Positions 1 through 10,350 of a stretch of DNA of 64,000 nt are shown piece by piece. Each line of letters begins with the position of its first letter. Positions within the stretch are counted from its first letter, which is position 1. The notes under the pieces are model-generated. The model did no database searches. It was not told where the DNA came from and was given only the letters and a program-made list of their open reading frames with translations. The translations under genes were made by a program, and so were the position numbers. This DNA comes from Mixia osmundae IAM 14324 (Eukaryota; Basidiomycota; Mixiomycetes; Mixiales; Mixiaceae), in the NCBI RefSeq assembly GCF_000708205.1, contig NW_014575558.1:496001-560000 (forward strand). Reading direction: 5' to 3'.

Positions 1-2432
1 TCAGTACTGAGCGCAGAGCAAAAGATGATCGAGCAGCTCGTCGAACATGGCGTGACAGCAGACGATCTGGTGCCTTCACTTGTCGTCACCCACACCGTGC
101 CCAATCCAGAATATGATCCTGTCGCGGCAAAAGCAGCGGCGTTAGAGGCAGACAGAGTAGCCGCTGAGCATCAGGCAGCTCAAGAAGCTGCAGCACAGCA
201 GAGGGCGCTGCCACCGACGTTTGAAGAAGGCGATCCCCCGCCAGATTATGCAGAACCTGCAGTTCGAGCCTCATTGGCGCTGACAGACGCACCGAGACCT
301 TTGACGCCAACAATCGGCAAAGCTGCAAGACGTCAGTCTGCTGCTCAGGTCCCGCTGCCGCCTTCGCCTTCTACGCCCAAGCCCCCAGATCTGGAGAAGC
401 CAGCATTAGCGAAAAGAGAATCTGATAATCTCATATCGCCCTTACCCAATACACTGCCGGGCGTCAGTACGGAGCTGACCTCAGCAGACGAAACAGTCAC
501 TCTCGACATACGGTGGACCGTCTTGTGCGATCTCTTCCTGGCGCTCATAGCAGACAGCGTCTACGATGCCCGGTCTCGCGTGCTGCTCTGTCGCATGGCG
601 GAGCATCTCGGGCTCGAATGGATGGATGTCGTCCGTTTCGAACGGAGACTGACAGAGGCGATGGACATACAGGAGAGCGTGAAAAATTCGAAGCAGGACG
701 AGGTGCTCGAACAGCGGCGCGTAAAGGGCAAGAGCAAACGATACGTCATGATGGGTCTAGCTACGCTAGGTGGTGGTCTCGTCATTGGCTTGTCTGCTGG
801 TATTCTCGCGCCTGCTATAGGTGCAGGCCTAGGAGCTGCTTTTACAACCATCGGTGTCACGGGCACGACTGGCTTTCTGGCTGGCACGGGCGGCGCCGCC
901 CTCATCACAACAGGCGGTATAGCTGCAGGTGGCGGTATAGCGGTCAAGGGCATGGCAAAGCGTACGCAACATGTCAAGACCTTCGAGTTCTATCCGCTGC
1001 ACAACAACCGCCGGGTCAATTTCTACATTACCGTGCCTGGTTTCATGGAAGGCAAGCTGGATGATATCCGATTGCCCTTCAGCGTGATCGATCCCGTCAT
1101 GGGCGACTTCTTCTCGCTCTTATGGGAGCCGCAAACGATGCAAGATACGGGCAATGCGCTCAAGATATTGACATCCGAAGTGCTCACGCAAGCTGGTCAA
1201 CAAGTGCTGGCTATGACGATCATGACTGCTCTGATGAGTGCCTTACAATGGCCAGTCAGTACGTTGCCTCTCTTAAACATTCATATGACCAGCTGATCGG
1301 AGCTGCAGTGCTGACCAAGCTGGGATACCTCATCGACAATCCCTGGTCAAACGCACTGGATCGCGCCAAAGCTGCAGGCGCTGTACTGGCAGACGTGCTC
1401 AAGAATCGCAGTCTGGGCGTCAGACCGGTCAGCTTGGTCGGCTTCTCGCTCGGCGCGCGCGTGATCTTCTATGCTCTCAAGGAGCTAGCACGTGCAAAGG
1501 CTTTTGGCGTCGTGCAGGAAGTGTACCTCATGGGCGCCACAGTGACCGCTTCGCGCAAGTCCTGGCGAGAAGCACGTGGCGTTGTCTGTGGTCGGTTCGT
1601 CAACGCCTATGCCACCAACGACTGGATTCTTGGCTATCTCTTCCGAGCGACGACGGGTGGACTGGGCACGGTCGCTGGCTTGCGGCCGATCGAGCAAGTA
1701 CCGGATATGGAGAATGTCGACGTGACAGATATTGTAGTGGGTCATATGAGCTATCGCGCCTGTATGCCCCTCATCCTCGATCGGATCGGCTTCAAAGTCA
1801 CAGCGCTCACGTTTGACGAGCCCGATAACGATCCACTGACTGGCGATCGGGAAGTCCTGACGCCTGAGGAGGAAGAGGCGAGGCGGGAGGCCAAGAAGAA
1901 TAAGGGCGTGTTCAAGATGTTTCGGTCCAAGAGCAAGCAGAATGCCGCCCAGTCTGCATCTCTCGAAGCTGCTGCTAAAGCTTCGACGACTGCTGCTGCC
2001 GCCGCATCCGCGCCTGCAGAAGAAGACGATGATGACGACTTGCCTCCGCGGGAGGATCATGCAAGCACGGAGTATGCTCCTTCGCCGGATACAGCGGACT
2101 CGACTATGCCCAATTCGCCACGCGAAGGAAGCGAGGCGCAATTCAACCTCGATAAGATACGACAAGTACTAGCTCAAGGCGGGCCTGCTACCTCTGTCGA
2201 TGTTGCTCAGTCAATGCGCACTGCGCCCGTCAACGGCGCCCTGCCAGCGCGGACACCTACGAGCTCGGAATTCTCTTTCGAGGCAGCGGCAAGGCGGAAC
2301 GGCATCGATACGCCAGAGACACTCAGTTTTGCCGGCCAGGATGGCTCCATCACGTCTACGAGACCTTCGTTCAGTGTGGAGCGTGCTCCTGCTCCCACGA
2401 AGCAAACGACAGCCAGCAATCCGTGGTCATGA
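1..2432 (+). CDS. TMCO4/Mil1-like DUF726 membrane hydrolase (5' end outside window)
   Basis: DUF726 family protein (animal TMCO4, yeast Mil1 type), an alpha/beta-hydrolase-fold protein linked to membranes. The reading frame is open from base 1; the first ATG is at 25, so the true start may lie upstream. A roughly 50-nt intron at 1259-1308 joins the halves at W-P-V-M-L-T-K-L-G-Y. Seen in the protein: a Pro/Ala-rich N-terminus, a helical region, a long Gly/Ala-rich hydrophobic stretch (about residues 240-310) that looks like membrane hairpins, then the nucleophile elbow GFSLGAR (G-x-S-x-G), and a low-complexity acidic/Ser-rich tail. The substrate is unknown. The gene ends 54 bp from the convergent SRP14 gene. 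Confidence 0.85.
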
Positions 2433-2486
2433 ATGACAGCATCGCATATGTTCATTTGTTGTAGAAGTGATACTGCATTTTGCAAT

Positions 2487-3191
2487 CTATGCCGATACAG
2501 GAAAGATGCCTCTCTTTGCTCGCTCTCGCTGGAGCTGCAAGAGTCTCATCTTCTTGAGCTTCTCGATCGATTCGAGGCGCTTCTTCATCGTTCGTTGGCG
2601 CATCTTGTGACCCGCTCCTCGGGCAGATCCTCGCACTTTGGGTAGCTTTCCCTTGCTCAGCGCTTTGGCAGCAGCAGATTGTCCTTTGTGCTCCCTGTTG
2701 ACCTTGATAAATTGTGGCTTGTCGCCCTTGCCTTCGAGCAAGACACGCTTCTTGCGTGCTGGCCGGTCTTTCGGCCTGAGGGTCGTCATATTCGTGCGCA
2801 GCAGCGCAGCGTACTTGACCTGGAAGCTCACCGAATCGCTCGGCTGGACCTGTTTTGACAATCTACTGCTTTAGAGAGGGCAGCGAGAGACAAGATGGAG
2901 GTGACAAACCAGTGTGGATAGCTTGACCTTCTTGCCATTTGTTGCTCTGATGATGCATGGATAACCAGACTGAGTACTGCTCGAAGCGTCTGCACCAAAT
3001 GTATCTGTAGCCTGTATGAGCGAGCTCTTCATGGTCAGAGACTCAAGGCTAACAGCGCTTCTGGGTCAGAAAGACCGTCCCGCCTGCTGGACTTTTGAAG
3101 AGCTGCCCGAGTTCTTGTAAGAACTGTACGCGGGATGAGTGGCAGTCTCGTGGAGCTGCAATGAGCTCGCCTCGTCGTTCGAGAGGGACAT
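2487..3191 (-). CDS. SRP14: Signal recognition particle 14-kDa subunit
   Basis: SRP14 forms the Alu-domain heterodimer that pauses translation during ER targeting. Rebuilt from four exons: 3191-3171, 3123-3054, 3004-2910 and 2849-2487, giving 182 aa. Seen: F-L-Q-E-L-G-Q-L-F, then GGTVFLTQKRYTFG, then I-I-R-A-T-N-G-K-K, then a helix around K-Y-A-A-L-L, then a long basic Lys/Arg tail typical of fungal SRP14. Introns 2 and 3 are GT-AG (49 and 60 nt). Intron 1 (47 nt, 3170-3124) has a GC donor (GAG|GCGAGC) and is needed to connect the ATG codons M-S-L-S-N-D-E to the conserved F-L-Q-E-L. The frame closes at every junction, so the model is strong even though the first intron is unusual. Confidence 0.87.
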
Positions 3192-3533
3192 GTTGGCAGC
3201 TGGTGGGGTTCAATTCTGGCGCCTTGCCGGTCTCGAGGTGCCACGAGGTCGCGACAATTCGTCGAGTGCTCGCTCACCTTGTGATCGACCCTCGATGTGT
3301 TGAACGGCTTCTTCATCTACTCGCACGCAGAAGCAGACCCAAGCAGAATAAGCTCAGATTGATGGAAAGCATGCATGCAGAGCTATGTGCACTGCACCGA
3401 AGAAGCCGACTCGCAGGCAGATCTCATCCATCACGACGTAGATTCAGGCAGATGGTGATGCGTGTCTACCGCCAGACGGCTTATCGTTTAAATGCGTCCA
3501 ATGCTGATTGCAACAACAAGCTTTCCTTCTTAC
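3192..3533. other. Intergenic, SRP14 promoter side
   Basis: Between the SRP14 start and the end of the SDR gene, both on the minus strand. I see no convincing coding frame, RNA gene or repeat. It should hold the SRP14 promoter and the SDR 3' end. Confidence 0.5.
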
Positions 3534-4295
3534 TCACCACGGGACTACCGAGCCATCGTAACTGAGCATGCCCTGCTGACCTTTGCCAATCTCGGCGGAT
3601 GCGATCCCTTTGAGCATTGTCTCCACAGATTCGTCAACACTGATTGCACCGCTCTGACCTTCAGCCAATGTCGACATATCCGTAGCCACGACTCCCGGAT
3701 GCACCAGCAAGACATTGATGCCTTTCTTCTCGAGGCTCAGCGCTACAACGCGACCGAGCATGTTGAGCGCAGCCTTTGATGTTGCGTAGTGACCCAAAGG
3801 GTACGACTGGGTGCCAAACACGGCAGTGACGAGGCCATCGGTCTCTGGCAAGCTACCGATCGAGCCTGCAGCAGATGACAGGTAGACGAGCTCGCGTCGG
3901 GCACGGGTACTGGCCAGCAAGAAGGGAGCGAAAACTTGCGTCAGGATCAGCGGGCCGACGACGTTTTGCTCAAAGTGCTCCAGATAGACTCTGGGCGACG
4001 TCTCGAGCACGTCGCCGACAAAGCCTTGCACGCCTGCGTTGAAGATGGCGACGTCAATGGACGCAGTGTGCTCCTTGAGCTCCTCAGCTGCCTGCTTGAC
4101 CGATCTCTCGTCGGTCATGTCCAGCGTGAGCAGAACGACATTTTTGTGCGTCTTTGCAAAATTGATGAGCCCGGAGGATCTGGCAGCATTGCGATACGAA
4201 GCATAGACCATCGTGTCAGCTTTGACTGCAAGCTGACGCACGAACCCAAAGCCTATACCGCGATTGGCGCCAATGATCAGATACGATGTCGACAT
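3534..4295 (-). CDS. Short-chain dehydrogenase/reductase (C-factor/sniffer-like)
   Basis: NAD(P)(H)-dependent oxidoreductase of the classical SDR family, 253 aa in one exon, close to the usual length. The N-terminal nucleotide-binding motif is GANRGIGFG, followed by a D-M-T region and N-A-G. The catalytic set is present: Ser in L-S-S-A-A-G-S and Y-A-T-S-K (Tyr-x-x-x-Lys). The P-G-V-V-A-T-D-M segment after the active site is typical of carbonyl-reductase-like C-factor/sniffer relatives. No targeting signal is obvious, so it is probably cytosolic. The substrate cannot be told from sequence. Confidence 0.88.
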   Translation of the reverse strand: MSTSYLIIGANRGIGFGFVRQLAVKADTMVYASYRNAARSSGLINFAKTHKNVVLLTLDMTDERSVKQAAEELKEHTASIDVAIFNAGVQGFVGDVLETSPRVYLEHFEQNVVGPLILTQVFAPFLLASTRARRELVYLSSAAGSIGSLPETDGLVTAVFGTQSYPLGHYATSKAALNMLGRVVALSLEKKGINVLLVHPGVVATDMSTLAEGQSGAISVDESVETMLKGIASAEIGKGQQGMLSYDGSVVPW

Positions 4296-5063
4296 GGAGA
4301 TGTCTTTGCGCGGGGATGTCGGTCGGTCTGTTCAGCGATTGCTGCAGTGCGGTGCTGGTGCGGTGATGATCTTTGGATGCAGACCTCCTTGGGAGCCAAG
4401 CGAGGGGGTTGGGTCAGAGGACGCCACCTCGTGACCATAGCGGACACAATCTGGTCAGCGCTTGCTGATCCTCTGTTTGATCAGCAAGCCTCGCTGACCA
4501 GCCTGTCATGCTGTCTCGTGCTCTGTCAGCTCGACGGCCTGCATACCCTGCTTTTACGGCGATGTGACATGCAATCGAGCGCGCAATTCAAAAGGCTGAC
4601 ATGTCATGTCATCACGCAGAGTGCATGGTCTAGCTCTTGTGATCTGCTCATGATGCATCTTGGAATGCCTTCATGTACTTTGCGCTTCAATATGGCGTGA
4701 GCTGCATCGTCGGAGGAGTGCGTCAGCAATCATGTCAAGTGCTGTCGACCTAGAACCACGAGCCGGTGATGCCCGCTGATGTAACGCTGAGCAACACATT
4801 TCCGGCAGACGTAGCGGAGCTCGTTTCCGCATTGCAAAATGCATATCTTGCGGCGGGTGCGCATGTGCGCAAAGCCTATGGACGATCTATGACTACGAAG
4901 GTGAGATCGGCAGTCGCAATCTCAGTGTCTGCGTGGATGCCGCTCTGACGGGTCCAGCAAGTCCTGCTTGGTGTCAGCCCGAGGACATCTGCCGAGACTG
5001 GACTAGCTCACGCTTGACGGATGAGAGCATCACACTTGACTTGTGCTGCACCATAGCGATAAT
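4296..5063. other. Intergenic with one weak small-gene candidate
   Basis: About 770 bp between the SDR start and the end of the 5.1-kb secreted-protein gene. Apart from the 4769-5017 candidate listed separately, nothing on either strand looks coding. A long plus-strand frame entering from 3936 is antisense to the SDR gene and is not believed. Confidence 0.4.
4769..5017 (+). CDS. Possible small two-exon protein, about 64 aa, unknown
   Basis: Weak candidate. An ATG at 4769 opens a short amphipathic, Ala-rich frame up to M-T-T-K. It is followed by an intron-like stretch with donor GTGAGA, branch-like CTGAC and acceptor CCAG, after which the frame continues for about 20 codons to a stop near 5017. 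The well-formed intron is the main support. There is no recognised family and no signal peptide. It could be chance. Confidence 0.25.
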
Positions 5064-5665
5064 TCATATCCTCGACCATCTGACGAGTTTCGCTATGTAA
5101 GTAAGAACTTCATCAGATCGGGAAAAACAGTCAGTTTGCTTTGCGAAACATACGCAAACAGCGTGACTGTGACAATCGTGATTGAGCGGGCGCTCTTGCG
5201 AAGGAATGTATGACATACAGACGTAGCTCATTGTGCCGCTACAGCAGCCCAGGTCGCCGCGAGGTAGCGCTCTCTCGTCAAACAGCTGTGTCTTGAAAAT
5301 GACTTGATAACGTGCATCTCTTCCGTTGTTACTTGTACCGAGCAGGTTCACTGTGCCGATGGTCGGATCGCCAAACTGGAGGGGCGGTTCAGTATTTTGG
5401 CTTGATGGCAGGGCGAAAGCGCACTCCTCTCCATCGGTTGTTGTCGAAAACAAACGTGATAGTCTTTGAGAAGAGTCGAGATCTACCCGTCACGGTCGAA
5501 TGACCGTCATTGAGCTTGAACAAGATCTCTGCACTGCCTAGACTCTGATGGTTGGAACGGCCAGCGCTGGTTTGGGTGATGTTCGAGCTCACCGGTCACT
5601 TTGATTTGTAGGACTGCAAGTATGACGCGAGAGAGGGCAAGCAAGAGGCTGATGAGAAGCAGCAT
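5064..5665 (-). CDS. Secreted CC-motif protein 1 (novel family)
   Basis: Small secreted protein. The start is chosen at 5665 because it opens a classic signal peptide (MLLLISLLLALSRVILA). Two introns are inferred. One lies after I-K-V-T in phase 1 (donor GTGAGC), the same place as in the 59.1-59.7 kb paralog. The other removes an in-frame stop and joins N-N-R-W-R-G to F-G-D-P-T-I-G. The mature part has R-Y-Q-V-I-F-K-T, then D-L-G-C-C-S-G, then a Cys-rich tail (H-D-C, V-C-V-C, D-C). It shares R-W, T-x-x-L-L-x-T-S and the strand-then-CC order with the 59.1-kb copy. No known domain. It is transcribed away from MOCS1 across 196 bp. Confidence 0.65.
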
Positions 5666-5861
5666 TGTGCCTCGGCTGAGATTTTGTGGGAATATGCGAG
5701 CTTATGGGAAGCCACACGCCGAAGCTGTCTGTGGCGGGCGATGCAACGTGTTCGAGTAGATAAAACTGATAACAATAAAAGTGCGACGCTCGAATTCGAA
5801 TTCTGGAAATTGTGAAGAGCGAGCCGGCGTCAACGAACGATAAGCTGACAGTCGAGTCAAG

Positions 5862-7513
5862 ATGGCTAGGATTGCAAATATGAGCATGCTCAAGGCGCCC
5901 ATATGCCCGTCCAAGTGCTCGCATACACTCGCAACGCGTCTGCATGATAGGCCACAACGGAGGCAGCATGCAAGCGCCGCTGTCCCACTTTCCTCGAGCA
6001 CTGTCGCTTCTGGCCTGCCAGTCATGCCAACGAGCTCGCGATTGGCGCAGATGAGGCGCAAGCTAGCTGCATCACCCCGGGAGCCTCTTGTCGACCGATT
6101 TGGGCGAAGACATGACTACTTGAGGATATCGCTGACAGGTACGAGCAAGCAATCCGACTCATGCCCGAGCTGACCGGCACCCTGAGCAGAGAAATGCAAT
6201 CTGAGGTGTACGCTGGACTCCGTAAGCGAAGTATGAGGGCACAGGAGCTGACCGTGGAGCAGGCACATACTGTATGCCCGAACAAGGCGCGCCTCTTTCG
6301 CCAGCAGAGCACTTGCTATCAACGCCAGAGATCGCTCGGATAGCTCGGCTCTTTGTTGCAAATGGGGTGAGGAAGATCAGATTGACCGGTGGAGAACCTA
6401 CACTGCGGCCAGATTTGCTCGACCTCATGGGTATGCCGCCTGGTCCTTGCTACCGGTATCCTTGCTAAGCAATCTGGGCAGCACAACTCGACTCGATGCA
6501 TGGAGTCGAATCGATTGGCATCACGTCGAACGGCATCAAGCTGCTCAGACAGCTGCCAGCGCTCATCAGCAATGGTCTTACCCACCTCAATATCTCTCTC
6601 GACACGCTGGATCCGTTCAAATTTACGCTCATGACGCGACGGCAAGGTAGGTCGCGTAGCCATACCGCCGCGCATTGTTCATAGGGATGCAGGGCATTCT
6701 CGTGTCCTGCAGGCCATCGAAGGCGCCGTCGCACTGTTACACAAGCCGGATCGCCATGGGCGCACGCTCCAAACTGTCAAAGTCAACGTGGTCGTCATTC
6801 GCGGCCTCAACGATGACGAGGTACTAGACTTTGCAGCCCTAGCTGCCCGATTACCTGTACAAATTCGCTTTATAGAGTACATGCCATTTGATGGTGAGCC
6901 CTACGCAGCTACATGCTACCGCGCTGACGTCGTATCAGACAATCACTGGGAGCAGAAGAAGCTCGTGCCTTCCGCCGAACTGCTAGATCGATTACGACAG
7001 GTCTACCCCAGTCTGACACGTCGTCCAGCGCAAATGTCGGATACTTCGCGTGATTATGCGCCTTCGGTCTACGACACCGTCGCAGCATGGCGAGGCACTG
7101 TCGGCTTCATCAGCTCGATGACCGATCACTTCTGCTCTGGCTGCTCTCGTCTTCGCCTGAACGCAGATGGCGGCGTCAAAGTAAAGCGCCGCAGCACAAA
7201 AGCATCAGTGCTCGGGCTGACATCGTCTCAACGCAGGTTTGCCTCTTTGGCCCGCCCAAGCTCAACCTGCGCGAAAAGATCAGAGAGGGGCACAGCGATG
7301 CAAGGCTGCTCAGCGAGATTGGTGCCGCTGTTCAGCAGAAATACTTTGCGCATGACGGCAAATCGAGTCAGTCCCTTTTGTATCAATCTGCTCCGCGTAA
7401 GCTGACCGCCGATCTATCTCCTTTCGGTCATTCTTTGCGATACTCGTATGTCTGCAGGTCCGTCAGATATTGCCAAGAGTCGCAACGGTCCAATGGTACT
7501 GATTGGCGGCTGA
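5862..7513 (+). CDS. MOCS1A: Molybdenum cofactor biosynthesis protein MOCS1A (MoaA-type GTP 3',8-cyclase)
   Basis: Radical-SAM enzyme that converts GTP to 3',8-cyclo-GTP, the first step of Moco synthesis. Eight exons are inferred: 5862-6138, 6190-6207, 6263-6430, 6482-6646, 6693-6893, 6939-7180, 7237-7396 and 7458-7513. Splicing restores the N-terminal cluster motif C-N-L-R-C-T-Y-C-M-P across two introns, then L-T-G-G-E-P-T. The C-terminal cluster motif C-S-G-C-x13-C spans the 7181-7236 intron. The protein ends in the double glycine P-M-V-L-I-G-G required in MOCS1A, directly followed by TGA at 7511. The N-terminal 90 residues are Arg/Ser/Ala-rich, like a mitochondrial presequence. The MoaC coding frame follows in the same frame. 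Confidence 0.88.
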
Positions 7514-7537
7514 CTCGCAGGTGAGCAAATCCATCTC

Positions 7538-8152
7538 ATGCTGAGTACAGATGCTGATATTGCTAGCATAGCGCCCGTCTTGCTCACCACTCGGGTGCCC
7601 ATACATCTGCCGCAGCCATCTCTAGGTCCATCTACCCGGCGGCTATTCAGCACGAGCACGAGCCTTGCAAAGCTGACCCATCTCGATGGCAAGACAAGCA
7701 AAGCCCGAATGGTTTCCGTGACCGACAAGAGAACCACATCACGCACAGCATCAGCACGAGGAACAGTGCTCATCAACCAAGCTGCTCGCGAGCTCCTGCA
7801 AGCGCAAGATGCAAATCCCAAAGGCAACGTCTTTGCGGTAGCTCAGCTTGCGGGCATCATGGCTGCTAAGCAAACTCCTCATCTCATACCGCTTTGTCAC
7901 TCTATCGCGCTCAGTCATGTGGACGTTGCGCTGGAATTGATCGACGATCACATCAACATCACTGCAACAGCGGCCTGCCAGGGACCAACGGGCGTCGAGA
8001 TGGAAGCGTTGACTGCTGTCAACGTCGCTGCTCTGACAGTATGGGATATGCTCAAGAGCGTCGCAGGCAAAGACATGATCATCAGAGACGTCCGCGTAAT
8101 GAGCAAGTCGGGCGGCAAATCGGGCGATTGGAGTCGGCCCTCCCTCACGTAA
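7538..8152 (+). CDS. MOCS1B: Cyclic pyranopterin monophosphate synthase MOCS1B (MoaC-type)
   Basis: MoaC-type enzyme that turns 3',8-cyclo-GTP into cPMP. The frame is the same as that of MOCS1A and is separated from it only by TGA plus eight sense codons before the ATG at 7538. The MoaC core is complete: M-V-S-V-T-D-K, K-G-N-V-F-A-V-A-Q-L-A-G-I-M-A-A-K-Q-T, P-L-C-H-S-I, G-P-T-G-V-E-M-E-A-L-T and K-S-G-G-K-S-G. About 50 residues precede the core and include T-R-R-L-F-S-T-S, which looks like a mitochondrial presequence cleavage region. This would fit separate initiation at 7538. Expression could be by read-through, reinitiation or alternative splicing. The 3' end is 38 bp from the convergent BuGZ gene. 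Confidence 0.87.
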   Translation: MLSTDADIASIAPVLLTTRVPIHLPQPSLGPSTRRLFSTSTSLAKLTHLDGKTSKARMVSVTDKRTTSRTASARGTVLINQAARELLQAQDANPKGNVFAVAQLAGIMAAKQTPHLIPLCHSIALSHVDVALELIDDHINITATAACQGPTGVEMEALTAVNVAALTVWDMLKSVAGKDMIIRDVRVMSKSGGKSGDWSRPSLT

Positions 8153-8190
8153 TGCATCATCAGCACTTTCTCTTGTCACACGGTGTTGCA

Positions 8191-9523
8191 TTATGCAGTA
8201 GCCTCGTGCGATCTCTTCACACCTCGCGACTCGTCCTGGACAGCGTATCGCGGCTGAAGAGCTCGCTTTTCTTCCTACACGAATCCCCGAGCGTCATGAG
8301 CGACTTTCGACATTGCTCAATCGGCTCGACGCACCACTGAGACATCGTTGTCTGCGTATAGACACCTCTGACCAGCCTTGAGCAAGACAGAAGAGTCTGG
8401 CACTGGCGTGGCGGCGGGCGCAGCTGCTGTGCTCGCCGCGGGCTGCGCTGATGGAGGCTGGGCTGCTGCTGGTACTGGCGGAGGAAGCGCTGCTGCTGGA
8501 GATGGCACGGCACCGGGTGGTGGCATCATACCGGGTAGGAGAGGCATGCCAGGCGGCGGAGGCGGCAAGTTCGCAAAGAAGCCAGGCGGAGGCATTGGGA
8601 AGCCAGGTGGGATCGGCATGCCCGGAGGAGGCGGCGGCAACCTGTATGCAGAATCTATCAGTCAACTTGGGCTGACTGTGCTCTCATCGAACTCACCCTG
8701 CTGGAGGTGCGAGAAACCTGCGCAGTGCGTATGAGTGAAGTGTAGGGAGATGGTTCGGAGGAAACATACCCTGGTTGTCCTGGCATTCCTGGCATGCCTG
8801 GCTGTGGATATCTGTGGTTAGCAACAGAATGTCAGCTGACAATGCATGTGGATATGATGCATACTTGCCCCATGGGTGGCATGCCTGGCGTGAAGCCAGG
8901 TGGCGGAAAGGGCGAGACTGGATACGGCTGAGAGGCGTTGTTGAGATCATTGGGCAGGAGGATGTCAGCAGTGGCGGGAGCAGCGACGCCGGACATGAGT
9001 GCCTTGTGAGTTGCAAGCTGCTTCTTGAGCTCCTCGATGGGGATGACGCCCTTGTTGATTTTGGGTCGTTTGACTTTGGTCGTCTCGAGTGTCTGACCGA
9101 GTTCCTCTGCTCTGCGCCGCTTCCATGCTTCTAGATCGGCGGCGGGTACGCCTACCATGCCGTAGATCTCGACATCGAAGGTGTCCCTGCCGGGCAAAGC
9201 ATTGGTGATCCTGCCATTCGCTCGTCAGCTCTGTGGGAGCGCATGCGTGCCAGGACAGTGCTGACTTGTCTGTGGGTAGCTTGTGCACCTGATCGATGTG
9301 CACAGCCAGACCGCCAGCTGTGTTGAGTCGACGGGGACAGTGAGAGCACTTGAAGTGCCTCGCTTTCTGATGTTGCAGCAGGACCTTGTCATCTGTGCCA
9401 GAGCAAGTGAGCGGTGTTGCGTCACGTGCTAGCGAGCGACAGACCTTCGAAGGTACGCTCGCAGTACCAGCACCATGCCTCCAGCAGCTTCTTCTTGATC
9501 GCCTTGCTCTTCTTCTTCGCCAT
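8191..9523 (-). CDS. BuGZ/ZNF207-like C2H2 zinc-finger protein
   Basis: Homolog of ZNF207/BuGZ, a spindle and splicing-linked protein that binds Bub3 through a GLEBS motif. The start at 9523 gives a Lys-rich head, then W-C-W-Y-C and the second finger C-S-H-C-P-R-R-L-N (C2H2 pairs). These are followed by [13 protein letters not shown], the family's signature after the fingers. A Pro/Gly/Met-rich, low-complexity middle fits the phase-separating region of BuGZ. The last intron (donor GTGGTG, acceptor TGTAG) links Y-A-D-N-D-V-S to [10 protein letters not shown], which recreates a GLEBS-like motif, then a short tail to the stop at 8191. Several further introns interrupt the middle. Confidence 0.83.
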
Positions 9524-9635
9524 GACTCGGTTTCTTTGGCTGAGGAGCAGCCGTCGACCTGACGCCCTTTTCAATTTCGCGCTGACCTTCCGCGTCGATT
9601 GCCTGTCTGCGCCATCGGAGCGTCCCTCTTACGTC

Positions 9636-10350
9636 ATGCGATCCCTCATCCTGCCCCTTTTCCTCGTCTTCGTCAGCAGTATCTATCAATGTGCTACACT
9701 CAGTCTTGAGGTCGACAGTAAGGAATCGTTCTTGGCGCATGCCGTGGCTCAGGCTTGGCTCAGTCCATCTCAATGCGCACTGCGAGTTCAAGCAGGACCA
9801 TATCGAAGCATTGCTCGGGCTGCCTGATACTACAGTCCTTTTTCATCATCTCGAAGATCAAGGCTGGATTTATGTACGCCATTCGTTTGGAATCAGAAGG
9901 TGCTGTCTTCACATGACAGGCAATTCCACGACAGAGCTTTGATCACGCCCTGGGCTCAGGTGTAGAGTACCTCTATTCAGAAGAAAGTCGAGAGGGTGCA
10001 AAGGTGGCCTACAAGATCACTGCATGGGCACCCATGAATGGCGTCACAGGCGACCGTTCGTCACGCGCCACCATCACCTTCCGTGGGCTGACAGGCTGCT
10101 TGCTCGATAGCTACCGGTTTTGAGTGCTGCGCGGGCGAAACAAACGTAGTGGTCCTGCTGAGCTTGTATGCTACGGACTTCACAGCGTCATCAGATCGGC
10201 CGACTTACGGCCTGCAGAGTTGAGCCGCGCCTTGTCGAAGTGAAGACGGGGCGTTGGGCGTCCGCATCATGCAATCCAGATACTGAGCCAAGGTCGATAC
10301 AACATCAAATACTGCTGCAGCTGAGCCTACTGATCCAGTCTGTGCAGTAA
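9636..10350 (+). CDS. Secreted CC-motif protein 2 (novel family)
   Basis: The signal peptide starts at 9636 (MRSLILPLFLVFVSSIYQ). Intron 1 (donor GTAAGG, acceptor CTCAG) joins L-E-V-D to I-H-L-N-A-H-C-E-F. Later exons give D-Q-G-W-I-Y-V, V-E-Y-L-Y, K-V-A-Y-K-I-T-A-W, then the Cys-Cys pair in F-E-C-C-A-G-E-T-N, and, if a last intron with acceptor CTGCAG is used, G-R-W and a final Cys before a stop at 10350. If that intron is not used, the frame stops at 10223. The order strand, C-x-F, G-W, strand, CC and G-x-W matches the 59.9-kb member, where E-T-N and G-T-W follow CC. The family is not recognised. Confidence 0.58.

Noticed and set aside
3936-4700. 254-codon plus-strand frame
   Set aside because: Its first half is exactly antisense to the well-supported SDR gene; no domain, Cys/Leu/Arg-rich shadow composition.
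8378-8734. Gly-rich 118-codon plus frame
   Set aside because: Antisense of the Pro-rich region of the BuGZ-like gene; low-complexity mirror image.
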